Assembly (NCBI GenBank): GCA_017860615.1
Contig: JAGDMU010000010.1
Span: forward strand, 112,844 to 176,843
Direction of reading: 5' to 3'
Origin: Pseudomonadota bacterium
Lineage (GTDB): Bacteria > Campylobacterota > Campylobacteria > Campylobacterales > Sulfurospirillaceae
DNA: 64,000 nucleotides
Shown: positions 1 to 7,903 of the stretch, piece after piece
Layout of the letters: each line of letters begins with the position of its first letter
Numbering within the stretch: the first letter of the stretch is position 1
The notes under the pieces: generated by a model
Told to the model about the DNA's origin: nothing
The model's input: the letters and a program-made list of their open reading frames with translations, nothing else
The model's database searches: none
Position numbers and translations under genes: made by a program

Positions 1-297
1 TTTCTACTCAGTCAGAAATTGGGACCTTCCAACGTTGGCAACAAAGCTAAAAACAGCGTGTATGAAAGCGGCATTAGCTCTCCTGTTGGCAACAGTGAAA
101 GTCGCTTTAGCGCCAAGTTTTATCTGGTCGCTATTTTATTTGTCCTTTTTGATGTGGAAATTGTCTTTATGTTCCCATGGGCGGTCAATGTCAGAGAACT
201 CTCTTTTTTAGGGCTTTTTGAGATGTTCACGTTTATTGGGCTGCTTTTGTTTGGACTCATTTACATCTACCGTATTAAGGCACTCTCATGGCAGTAG
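1..297 (+). CDS. nuoA: NADH-quinone oxidoreductase subunit A (5' truncated)
   Basis: Membrane subunit of complex I. The reading frame is open from base 1, and the first residues (LLSQKLGP) already match the middle of NuoA, so the true start lies upstream of the window; the TTG at 19 is not the start. Visible features are the YESG motif of the conserved TM1-TM2 loop, the FDVEIVF motif carrying the acidic residues of TM2, and a third hydrophobic helix. The last 10 bases overlap nuoB, which is typical of translational coupling in nuo operons. First gene of the forward half operon nuoA-B-CD-E-F. Confidence 0.93.
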   Translation, partial: FLLSQKLGPSNVGNKAKNSVYESGISSPVGNSESRFSAKFYLVAILFVLFDVEIVFMFPWAVNVRELSFLGLFEMFTFIGLLLFGLIYIYRIKALSWQ

Positions 298-806
298 GAG
301 CAGAAGCAATTTTTGGCGAAAGCCTCATCACCACCAAACTGGACAGTGCTATTTCATGGGCGAGAGAATCTTCCATGTGGCCTTATATCTTTGGAACTGC
401 CTGTTGCGCGATCGAGTTTATGAGTGTGGCGAGCAGCAAATACGACATCTCCCGTTTTGGTGCCGAAGTCGTGCGTTTTTCCCCACGCCAAGCCGATCTG
501 CTTATCATTGCAGGAACGATTAGCTACAAACAAGCCCCTATTTTGAAAAAGATCTACGACCAGATGAGTGAACCTAAATGGGTCATTAGTGCTGGGGCGT
601 GCGCGTGCAGTGGGGGATTTTACGATAACTATACCACCATGCAAGGTATTGATAGCATTATCCCTGTGGACGTTTATGTCGCAGGCTGTCCTCCGCGTCC
701 TGAAGCATTTTTAGATGCTCTTTTGGAAATTCAAAAAATTCAAGCAACCCAGAGTCTTTTAGAAGACCGTGCCAAACGCGTTTTTAAAGGAGTGCTTGAT
801 GCCTAA
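288..806 (+). CDS. nuoB: NADH-quinone oxidoreductase subunit B
   Basis: Peripheral-arm subunit of complex I that carries the terminal [4Fe-4S] cluster N2, next to the quinone pocket. The 172 residues include the tandem cysteines C39-C40 (GTACCAIEF), C105 (SAGACACSGG) and C134 (VAGCPPRPEA), the four expected N2 ligands. Length is normal for the family. The ATG at 288 sits inside the end of nuoA and the stop overlaps the start of nuoCD, so the three genes are probably coupled in translation. Confidence 0.96.
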   Translation: MAVGAEAIFGESLITTKLDSAISWARESSMWPYIFGTACCAIEFMSVASSKYDISRFGAEVVRFSPRQADLLIIAGTISYKQAPILKKIYDQMSEPKWVISAGACACSGGFYDNYTTMQGIDSIIPVDVYVAGCPPRPEAFLDALLEIQKIQATQSLLEDRAKRVFKGVLDA

Positions 807-2466
807 AGCCTTTAAAACACTTTTTCAAGAGCACTATAGCATCGATAGTTATGGTGCATACATTCTCCCAAAAGAGCTTATTTTGCAAGCATTACAGATA
901 CTTTTGGAAAAAGACAACTATACATTTTTGGTCGATATGACCGCCGTGGATTATCTGAATCAAAAAAATCACCCTGAGCGTTTTGCGATTGTCTATCTTT
1001 TACGCGATCACAATTTTCAAAACCTCATCACACTTAAGACCTACATTGACAGCTCGCTTGCAACACAAAGCATTACATCGTTATTTAAAAGTGCCAATTG
1101 GGCTGAGCGCGAAATTTGGGACCAATATGGGATCCATTTTAAAAACCATCCTAATTTAAAGCGCATCCTCAATCACAAAGAATTTGTAGGGCATCCTTTG
1201 CGCAAAGACTACCCCATCACCCAAGGGCAACTCTGTCATAAAAGTGATGATTTGATGGATGAGATGACCCCAAGGCTTAAAACCAAAGGCTACTCTTCAC
1301 AAGAAGAGCTAATGTTTCTCAATCTAGGACCTGCACACCCTGCAAGCCATGGAACGATTCGTACCTTTGTAGCACTCGATGGTGAGAACATCACATGTGC
1401 GGTGAGTGAGATCGGCTACCTCCACCGAGGTTTTGAGAAGTCGTGTGAAAACCATACGTACAATCAGATTATTCCTTATACCGACCGCCTAAATTACTGC
1501 TCCGCCATTATGAACAACATCGGTTTTGCTCATGCCGTTGAAGGCATTTTAGGCGTTGATTTGCCAGAGCGCGCTAAGTTTATTCGCGTTATCATTGGTG
1601 AGCTTTCACGCATCATCGACCATCTGGTCTGTTTAGCCGCTATTTTGGTCGATATGGGCGCACTCACCAATTACTGGTATCTTTACAATCCACGCGAAAA
1701 AGTCTATGACCTCCTCTCAAAACTAACAGGTGCTCGTCTGACAAACTCATACATGCGTATCGGTGGCATGAGCCACGACTTGTATGATGGTTTTGAAGAC
1801 GACCTCAAGGCCTGCCTCAAAGAGATCGAACAAGGAGTAGGAGAAGCGCTTAAACTCATTGAACACAACCGCATTTTCCACGATAGAACGCAAAATGTAG
1901 GCATTATCACCAAAGAAGATGCCATCAACCGTGGTCTTAGTGGTCCCAATCTTAGGGCAAGCGGTGTTCCTTATGACCTTAGAGTCACTGCACCGTATTA
2001 TCACTATGAAACATTTGAATTTGACATCGCCCTAGGAAGTGTCGGAGACGTGTACGATAGAATGATGGTACGTTTTGAAGAGATACGCCAAAGTACACGC
2101 ATTATCCATCAAGCGATGCAACGCTTACCTGGAGGGGCTATTTGTGTGGAAAATCATGCCATCTCGTTACCGCCTAAAAAAGAGGTGTATGGCAATATCG
2201 AAGGGTTAATGAATCAGTTTAAACTCATCTACGAAGGCGTTAAAGTGCCGCCAATGGAGTATTACCGAGCGATTGAGGGTGCTAATGGCGAGCTTGGCTT
2301 TTTCATCATCAGTGATGGCAGTGGCACACCGTATAAAGTCAAAGTAAGACCGCCTTGTTTTTACGCGATGGCAGCCTACCCTCGTTTAATTGAGGGAAGC
2401 ATGATCGCCGATGCCGTCTTAACCTTAGGAAGCCTTAACATTATCGCAGGGGAGTTGGATCGATGA
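799..2466 (+). CDS. nuoCD: NADH-quinone oxidoreductase subunits C and D, fused
   Basis: One 555-residue chain holding NuoC (about residues 1-155, with the REIWDQYGIHF and HPLRKDYP motifs) and NuoD (from about residue 170, starting FLNLGPAHPASHG). It forms the connecting module of complex I and, with NuoB, the quinone site. NuoD hallmarks include GYLHRGFEK, TDRLNY and the C-terminal ending DR. The ATG at 799 is chosen because AAAGGAG lies 7 bases upstream at 786-792; an earlier GTG at 769 has no ribosome site. The start overlaps nuoB by 8 bases and the stop overlaps nuoE (ATGA). The fusion resembles the E. coli nuoCD arrangement. Confidence 0.95.
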   Translation: MPKAFKTLFQEHYSIDSYGAYILPKELILQALQILLEKDNYTFLVDMTAVDYLNQKNHPERFAIVYLLRDHNFQNLITLKTYIDSSLATQSITSLFKSANWAEREIWDQYGIHFKNHPNLKRILNHKEFVGHPLRKDYPITQGQLCHKSDDLMDEMTPRLKTKGYSSQEELMFLNLGPAHPASHGTIRTFVALDGENITCAVSEIGYLHRGFEKSCENHTYNQIIPYTDRLNYCSAIMNNIGFAHAVEGILGVDLPERAKFIRVIIGELSRIIDHLVCLAAILVDMGALTNYWYLYNPREKVYDLLSKLTGARLTNSYMRIGGMSHDLYDGFEDDLKACLKEIEQGVGEALKLIEHNRIFHDRTQNVGIITKEDAINRGLSGPNLRASGVPYDLRVTAPYYHYETFEFDIALGSVGDVYDRMMVRFEEIRQSTRIIHQAMQRLPGGAICVENHAISLPPKKEVYGNIEGLMNQFKLIYEGVKVPPMEYYRAIEGANGELGFFIISDGSGTPYKVKVRPPCFYAMAAYPRLIEGSMIADAVLTLGSLNIIAGELDR

Positions 2467-2948
2467 ATACCTTTTCATTCAATCACGAAAATGAAGAAAA
2501 ATTTAATGCTCTCTTAACACGCTACCCCGATAAAAGCTCCCTCATGTTGCCTTCTTTATGGATGGCACAGTACCAAGAAGGGTGGATCAGCTTAGATGCG
2601 ATGCAATACATTGCCAAAAAACTAGAGTGCTCTGCGATGGATGTTTACTCTGTTGCTTCATTTTACACGATGTTCAACCTTCAACCCATCGGAACATACC
2701 ATTTGCAACTGTGTAAAACGCTTTCGTGTATGTTGGCAGGCGCTAAGACTTTACAAGAGCATTTGCAAAATCGTCTGGGCATCAAAGCGGGGCAAACCAG
2801 CGAAGATGGTAAATTTACCCTCTCTTTGGTTGAGTGCTTAGGCTCGTGTGGTACAAGCCCTTGTATGCGCCTGAACGATGATTACATCGAAAACCTTACC
2901 ATTGAAAAGCTCGATGCCCTTTTAGAGGAACTTCAAAATGGTCGTTAA
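2463..2948 (+). CDS. nuoE: NADH-quinone oxidoreductase subunit E
   Basis: Thioredoxin-fold [2Fe-2S] subunit of the NADH-dehydrogenase module, which binds NuoF. 161 residues, normal length. The four cluster cysteines are visible as CKTLSC (C-x4-C) and CLGSC (C-x3-C), followed by GTSPC. The N-terminal helical segment (LPSLWMAQYQEGWIS) is typical of the family. The start overlaps the nuoCD stop as ATGA, and the end overlaps nuoF by 11 bases. Its presence means that this complex can accept electrons from NADH, unlike the Campylobacter/Helicobacter type that lacks NuoE and NuoF. Confidence 0.95.
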   Translation: MNTFSFNHENEEKFNALLTRYPDKSSLMLPSLWMAQYQEGWISLDAMQYIAKKLECSAMDVYSVASFYTMFNLQPIGTYHLQLCKTLSCMLAGAKTLQEHLQNRLGIKAGQTSEDGKFTLSLVECLGSCGTSPCMRLNDDYIENLTIEKLDALLEELQNGR

Positions 2949-4182
2949 ACTGGTCAGTAAAAACTTTGATATCCCCGAAGCCTACACCCTAGACGTTGCG
3001 AGAGAAAATGGCAGATACGCCTCTTTAGAAAAACTCTTTTCCATGAGCCCCGATGAAGTCACCAGTGAAGTTGAAAAAAGCGGACTTCGCGGAAAAGGTG
3101 GTGGTGGAGCGCACACGGGAGAGAAGTGGCGACTCATCCCTAAAAACAATACTAAACCTGTTTACCTCGTTATCAATGCCGACGAGGGAGAACCAGGAAC
3201 CTTTAAAGACCGTCAGATTTTGGAGTTTGACCCGCATTTGCTTATCGAAGGCATCATCTGCTCTTCCTACGCCATTGGCGCGCATCATGCGTATGTCTAC
3301 ATTCGCGGTGAGTATGTTTTTTGGATGAATCGTTTGCAACATGCCATTGATGAAGCGTACAGTGCTGGCATCTTGGGAGAACGTATTTTAGGGCATAACT
3401 ACGCTTTAGAGATTACCGTTCACAAAGGTGCTGGGGCGTACATCTGTGGTGAAAAAACCGCTCTTTTAGAATCTTTAGAAGGCAAGCGCGGACACCCTAG
3501 ACTCAAACCCAAAGGCAAAGAGCCTGAGTGGTTTTTTGGTAATCCAACGGTGGTGAACAATGTCGAAACCATCGCCAGTGTTCCCTACATCATCAGCGAG
3601 GGCTATGGCGCGTATCAGATGTACGGAACCAAAGAGTCCCCAGGCACGATGCTTTTTGGCATCAGCGGGCATGTGGAACGTCCAGGAGTGTATGAACTTC
3701 CTTATGGTGTGAGCATGAAAGAGGTCATTTACGACCTTTGCGGCGGCATTAAAAATGGCAAAAAGCTTAAAGCCATCATCCCAGGTGGCTCATCGGTGCA
3801 AATATTAAGAGCCGATGAAATCGAAGATATAACGTTAGACTACGAAAGCCTCAAAGCGCACGGTTCCGCTCTTGGAACAGGCGGTATGATCGTGATGGAT
3901 GAGACTGTTTCCATCCCCGAAGTGATGAAAAACCTCTTTGAATTTTACCACCACGAATCCTGCGGTCAATGCACACCATGCCGTGAAGGTACGGGCTGGG
4001 TCGATCGCATCTTAGCCAAGATTTTGGCAGGGAAAGGAAGCAAAGAAGACTACCAAACCATTCTCGATGCCTGCGATATGCTCAATGGTAAAACCATCTG
4101 CGTTTTTGCACCTTCTGTTGCATTTATTGCTCAGAGTTATTTGAAAAAATTTAAAGAAGAGTTTGAAGCATTGCTCAAATAG
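2938..4182 (+). CDS. nuoF: NADH-quinone oxidoreductase subunit F
   Basis: NADH- and FMN-binding subunit at the entry point of complex I. 414 residues. The glycine-rich nucleotide loop GLRGKGGGG is near residues 49-57, the NADEGEPGTFKDR flavin motif near 80, and GAGAYICGEKTAL near 165. Cluster N3 ligands are C342, C345 and C348 (SCGQCTPCREG) plus C388, with the expected 39-residue gap. A GAGGAAC ribosome site at about 2926 precedes the ATG. Last gene of the forward half operon; an AT-rich palindrome follows 15 bases after the stop. Confidence 0.96.
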   Translation: MVVKLVSKNFDIPEAYTLDVARENGRYASLEKLFSMSPDEVTSEVEKSGLRGKGGGGAHTGEKWRLIPKNNTKPVYLVINADEGEPGTFKDRQILEFDPHLLIEGIICSSYAIGAHHAYVYIRGEYVFWMNRLQHAIDEAYSAGILGERILGHNYALEITVHKGAGAYICGEKTALLESLEGKRGHPRLKPKGKEPEWFFGNPTVVNNVETIASVPYIISEGYGAYQMYGTKESPGTMLFGISGHVERPGVYELPYGVSMKEVIYDLCGGIKNGKKLKAIIPGGSSVQILRADEIEDITLDYESLKAHGSALGTGGMIVMDETVSIPEVMKNLFEFYHHESCGQCTPCREGTGWVDRILAKILAGKGSKEDYQTILDACDMLNGKTICVFAPSVAFIAQSYLKKFKEEFEALLK

Positions 4183-4196
4183 CTTTTACTTGTAAA

Positions 4197-4231
4197 AACT
4201 TAAAATATATCATTTTGATATATTTTAAGTT
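4197..4231. terminator. Perfect 16-bp palindromic hairpin, bidirectional terminator
   Basis: Left arm 4197-4212 and right arm 4216-4231 are exact inverse complements with a 3-base TTT loop. The arms are AT-rich (AACTTAAAATATATCA). It lies just after nuoF, and its right arm contains the stop codon of the convergent DUF4145 gene. The A and T runs on each side fit a terminator acting in both directions between converging transcripts. Confidence 0.7.
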
Positions 4232-4860
4232 GGCTTTTTATCTCTTTTATCAATTGCCTCTTTTGCACCTGCAGGCAACTTTGAAAAAAGCTCTTTAATA
4301 CGTTTTGGCTTTGCAATCTTTTCTTCTACAATAAAATTGATCATTTCAAACATAGCATGCGCCATTTCAGGAGTGTCATCAAGGTTTAATTCATTGGGAT
4401 GAACCGCATTATTTCCAATAACACGACAATAATCAAGTGCTTGCTGAATTTCTTCTGGAAGCCCTTCCCTAACTAATTTTGCAATATCTTCATTAATCTT
4501 TCCTGTATTTGTACCAAGAATTGGCATTAAATTTTGAAGTGCAAGCCTTAGAAGCGCCGATGAAGCTTTAGGCGATAAGTCTATAACACTTAATGCTTCC
4601 ATATAAAGCGATTTTATCTCTTCTGGCATATCTTCATGTGGAGGAATATTTGTTGCCATAGTTGGATCAACCATCGTTTTACTCGTTGCATTCCATATCG
4701 AATTTTTATTACAATGGACGCACATGCAAAGCATATGCGTACTCAAATAAGTACCGTTACCATAATATAAAGAAAGCCATAGCTGCTTCGCATAAACATT
4801 ACAATGAGGACAGTGAAATTGGTCTTTTTTAAATTCTGGTGGATAATATTTACTCATCAT
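4225..4860 (-). CDS. DUF4145 domain protein with N-terminal zinc-ribbon-like cysteines
   Basis: 211 residues. Two cysteine pairs near the N-terminus (CPHC and CVHC, about 34 residues apart) suggest a zinc ribbon. The second half matches the DUF4145 pattern: a YMEALSVIDLSPKASSALLR helix, then CRVIGNNAVHP near residue 150, the R-x-IGN-x-x-H signature. The family occurs alone or fused to nucleases and restriction subunits, and its function is not established. The gene sits between the two oppositely oriented halves of the nuo locus and has nothing obvious to do with complex I. It looks like an insertion at a rearrangement point. Start is either of two adjacent ATGs (4860 or 4857). Confidence 0.8.
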   Translation of the reverse strand: MMSKYYPPEFKKDQFHCPHCNVYAKQLWLSLYYGNGTYLSTHMLCMCVHCNKNSIWNATSKTMVDPTMATNIPPHEDMPEEIKSLYMEALSVIDLSPKASSALLRLALQNLMPILGTNTGKINEDIAKLVREGLPEEIQQALDYCRVIGNNAVHPNELNLDDTPEMAHAMFEMINFIVEEKIAKPKRIKELFSKLPAGAKEAIDKRDKKPT

Positions 4861-4913
4861 ATCCCTTATTATGCTTAAATGTATTTATGATGAAGATTAT
4901 ATCTAAAAGCATT

Positions 4914-6419
4914 TTATTTAATAAACAACGACATATACGAAAGTCTGGCACTTTCGATTAAGAAGTCAACGCCTGGGAAGTAAGCGATAAATGTGTTTCC
5001 AATACCACCCCAAATAACGGCTATTGCGATAAACCCGATGGTAATAGGCGTAATACCTCTCAAACTTGGAACATCATCCCATTCAGACTCACATGCAGGG
5101 TAGAAGTACATCAATGCAATGAGTTTAAAGTAGTAATAAATCGAGATAAACGTCGCGATGATGCCACAGACTGCTAAGAAGGTGTAACCCGCTTCAATGG
5201 CACCTGTAAAGATGTAAAACTTACCCACAAAACCGATGGTACTTGGAATGCCTGCTAAAGAGAGCATAAAGATACTGAGCATCGCCGCCATGTAAGGATG
5301 CACGTGCGCAAAGCCTCTAAAGTCCTCGTAGGTCACACGTATGTGCTCATCGGCTGCGATGTACGAGATAAGCCCAAACGCACCCATAGCGGAGAGAAAA
5401 TACGCTACCAAATAGTAAATGATGGAAGAAGAAGCACTCTCGCCTGCATAACCGATGGAGACAAAAGCGATGAGCAGATAGCCCGTATGCACGATACTTG
5501 AAGCTGCCAGCATTCGTTTGAGACTCTCTTGGATGATCGCTAAAAAGGTTCCATACAAGAGCGTTGCTAAAATAACAACGATAAACAGCGTGTCCCAAAT
5601 ATCGCGAATCGGGTCAAGGTCGATGAGCATCAAACGAAGTACAAACCCGAAAATTGCCACCTTAAACGTTGCCGCCATAAATGCGGTGACAGGCAGAGGC
5701 GAGCCATCGTAAACGTCTATCGTCCAGTTTTGAAACGGAAATGCGGAGATTTTAAATAAGAACGTCACTAAAACGAATGTGCCACCAATGATGATGAGCG
5801 AAACATCTTTTCCCATCAACGCATCCAGTGTTTTTCCCATATCGCCTAAAATGGTCGTACCAAGCCCTGCATAAATGAAAGCAGACCCTAAAAGAAAAAA
5901 TGCCCCTGAGATGGAGCCAAGCACTAAGTACTGGTAACTCGCTTCCACACGTTTGTCATGGATTTTTTGAAAACCTATCATGACATAAAGCGCTAACGAT
6001 GCGATTTCAAGCGCGATGAATGCGGTTAAGAGTTCATTGGCGTGCACTAAGAGCATCATGCCAAAAACCGAGAAAAGGAACAAGGAAAAAAACTCTTTTT
6101 TAAAGTGACGTTTCTCTTGAAAATAGTGTGTTCCAATAAGGGATGTCACCAATGCACCACTTAAAATAATGGCATCAAAATAGACTGAATAGCTGTCAAC
6201 AATAAGCATTTTAGAGAAGATTTCTTGCATCGGAAACGATGTAAAAAGCTCTCCAAAATAGTAAAAATCAGCACTGAGTGCTGATAATAAGATAAGAAAC
6301 GTAAAGAGAGAAAAGCGCTCCATCGAAACTTTTTCCAAAGGAGAGAGAAGCATCAACATGATAGCTCCTGCACCTACGATAATGAGTGGCAAAAGATAGC
6401 CTAGTTGTACCCATTGCAT
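4914..6419 (-). CDS. nuoN: NADH-quinone oxidoreductase subunit N
   Basis: Antiporter-like proton-pumping subunit of the membrane arm, 501 residues, about 14 hydrophobic helices. Family features include ALEIASLALYVMIGF (the TM5 glutamate), the FKISAFPFQNWTIDVYDGSPLPVTAF segment with the TM7 lysine, and SLAGIPSTIGFVGKFYIF near residue 390. Last gene of the reverse half operon nuoG-N; its start overlaps the nuoM stop. Spacing to the next gene (DUF4145, same strand) is about 50 bp and no strong terminator is seen there. Confidence 0.95.
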   Translation of the reverse strand: MQWVQLGYLLPLIIVGAGAIMLMLLSPLEKVSMERFSLFTFLILLSALSADFYYFGELFTSFPMQEIFSKMLIVDSYSVYFDAIILSGALVTSLIGTHYFQEKRHFKKEFFSLFLFSVFGMMLLVHANELLTAFIALEIASLALYVMIGFQKIHDKRVEASYQYLVLGSISGAFFLLGSAFIYAGLGTTILGDMGKTLDALMGKDVSLIIIGGTFVLVTFLFKISAFPFQNWTIDVYDGSPLPVTAFMAATFKVAIFGFVLRLMLIDLDPIRDIWDTLFIVVILATLLYGTFLAIIQESLKRMLAASSIVHTGYLLIAFVSIGYAGESASSSIIYYLVAYFLSAMGAFGLISYIAADEHIRVTYEDFRGFAHVHPYMAAMLSIFMLSLAGIPSTIGFVGKFYIFTGAIEAGYTFLAVCGIIATFISIYYYFKLIALMYFYPACESEWDDVPSLRGITPITIGFIAIAVIWGGIGNTFIAYFPGVDFLIESARLSYMSLFIK

Positions 6420-7900
6420 CAGTGAACTCCTACATGTAAAATGTCAAGCAGATAGTGTTGCAAGGTAGGCTCAATCTTGTATAAAAACAGATCGGGATAA
6501 ACACCCATTGCCAAAATCAAGAACGCCAATGGGAAAAGTCCTACGATCTCGTGACGACTGAGATCTTTCATATGAGAGACATTGTTATCACTTTTCACCA
6601 AAATTGCCTTTTGAAAGACCCAAAACATATAACTTGCTGCCACTAAAACCGTCAGAGCAGATAATACACCAAGATAAGGGTTGTAATGGAAAATACCCAG
6701 TACGATTAACAGCTCCGCAACAAAGCCATTTGTTCCAGGAATACCGACCGTACAAAAGAGCATAATGGCAAAATAGAGCGTAAACCAAGGCGCTTTGGTC
6801 GCAATGCCTCCGAGTCCTGAAATAGAGCGAATACCCAAGTGTCGCTCCATCACACCAACTAACAAGAAAAGCCCACCCGTGGCGATAGCATGAGCAACAA
6901 TTAAAAAAGCACTTCCCATCATACCTTGCACATTGAGTGCGAAGACACCTGCGGTGATGAAGCCTAAGTGCGAAGCCGATGAGTAAGCAAACATCTTTTT
7001 AATGTTCATTTGAGAAATCGCAGCGATACCAAAATAGACCAAACCAAAAATGCCCAGCGCTACAAAATAGAGCGAAAACTCGACAAAGAGGTCTGGAAAA
7101 AGCGGAATCATAAAGCGAACCAGCGCATACACACCCAGCTTTGCCATAATGGAGGAAAGCAAGAAAACACCACCTGTGGGTGAATTTGAGTACGTTTGAA
7201 GAAGCCATGAGTGAAACGGGAAAAGAGGAATTTTAATCGCAAAGGCAAGCATGAAACCAAAGAATAGGAGTATTTTTTGATCGCGTGCAATACTCGTGAT
7301 GTTTACCAAATCAGAGAGTGCAAAACTCCATAGTCCAAATTCATAATAGTGTGCAACGCCCAAATAAAGGATGCTCACAAACATAAAGAGCGAACCCATG
7401 ATGGTATAGATGGTGATTTTAAGGGTGGAAAAGACACGATTGCCCGAGCCAAACAGACCGATAATCATAAAAACAGGCAATAACATCGCTTCCCAGAAAA
7501 AGTAAAACAAGAAAAGATCGAGCGAGAAAAGTGTACCACTGATGCCTGATTGAATGAAGAGCATATTGATCCAGTAGCTTTTGGAGCGCTCATTTTTCCA
7601 CAACAGCAGATACGCACTGGGAATGAGTGTGGCGATAAGCATCAAAATAATCAGTGAAAAACCATCAATGCCCAAGCTATATGAGATGCCATAACTCTTA
7701 ATCCACGGATAAAACTCTTTAAATTGAAGAGCACCTGTAAGCTCAAAATGGGTGTAAATGTAAAGTGCGAGTGCAAAAATAGCCAGCGACACCCCAAACG
7801 CGACATTGCGTGTAGGACGAGAAGGAAGGGGTATGAGCATTAGCAAGAATGCGGTGACCATCGGTAAAAAGATAATGATTGAAAGAATACCTATACTCAT
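6419..7900 (-). CDS. nuoM: NADH-quinone oxidoreductase subunit M
   Basis: Antiporter-like proton-pumping subunit, 493 residues and multi-pass. The TM5 region FYFFWEAMLLPVF carries the conserved glutamate, and the TM7 region AFAIKIPLFPFHSWL the conserved lysine. FAYSSASHLGF is the typical later signature. Starts 3 bases after the nuoL stop, with GGGTAG as a weak ribosome site, and overlaps nuoN at its end. Confidence 0.95.
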   Translation of the reverse strand: MSIGILSIIIFLPMVTAFLLMLIPLPSRPTRNVAFGVSLAIFALALYIYTHFELTGALQFKEFYPWIKSYGISYSLGIDGFSLIILMLIATLIPSAYLLLWKNERSKSYWINMLFIQSGISGTLFSLDLFLFYFFWEAMLLPVFMIIGLFGSGNRVFSTLKITIYTIMGSLFMFVSILYLGVAHYYEFGLWSFALSDLVNITSIARDQKILLFFGFMLAFAIKIPLFPFHSWLLQTYSNSPTGGVFLLSSIMAKLGVYALVRFMIPLFPDLFVEFSLYFVALGIFGLVYFGIAAISQMNIKKMFAYSSASHLGFITAGVFALNVQGMMGSAFLIVAHAIATGGLFLLVGVMERHLGIRSISGLGGIATKAPWFTLYFAIMLFCTVGIPGTNGFVAELLIVLGIFHYNPYLGVLSALTVLVAASYMFWVFQKAILVKSDNNVSHMKDLSRHEIVGLFPLAFLILAMGVYPDLFLYKIEPTLQHYLLDILHVGVH

Positions 7901-7903
7901 GTT

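Noticed and set aside
19..297. Start of nuoA at TTG 19
   Set aside because: The frame is open to base 1 and the residues upstream already match NuoA, so the gene is cut by the window edge.
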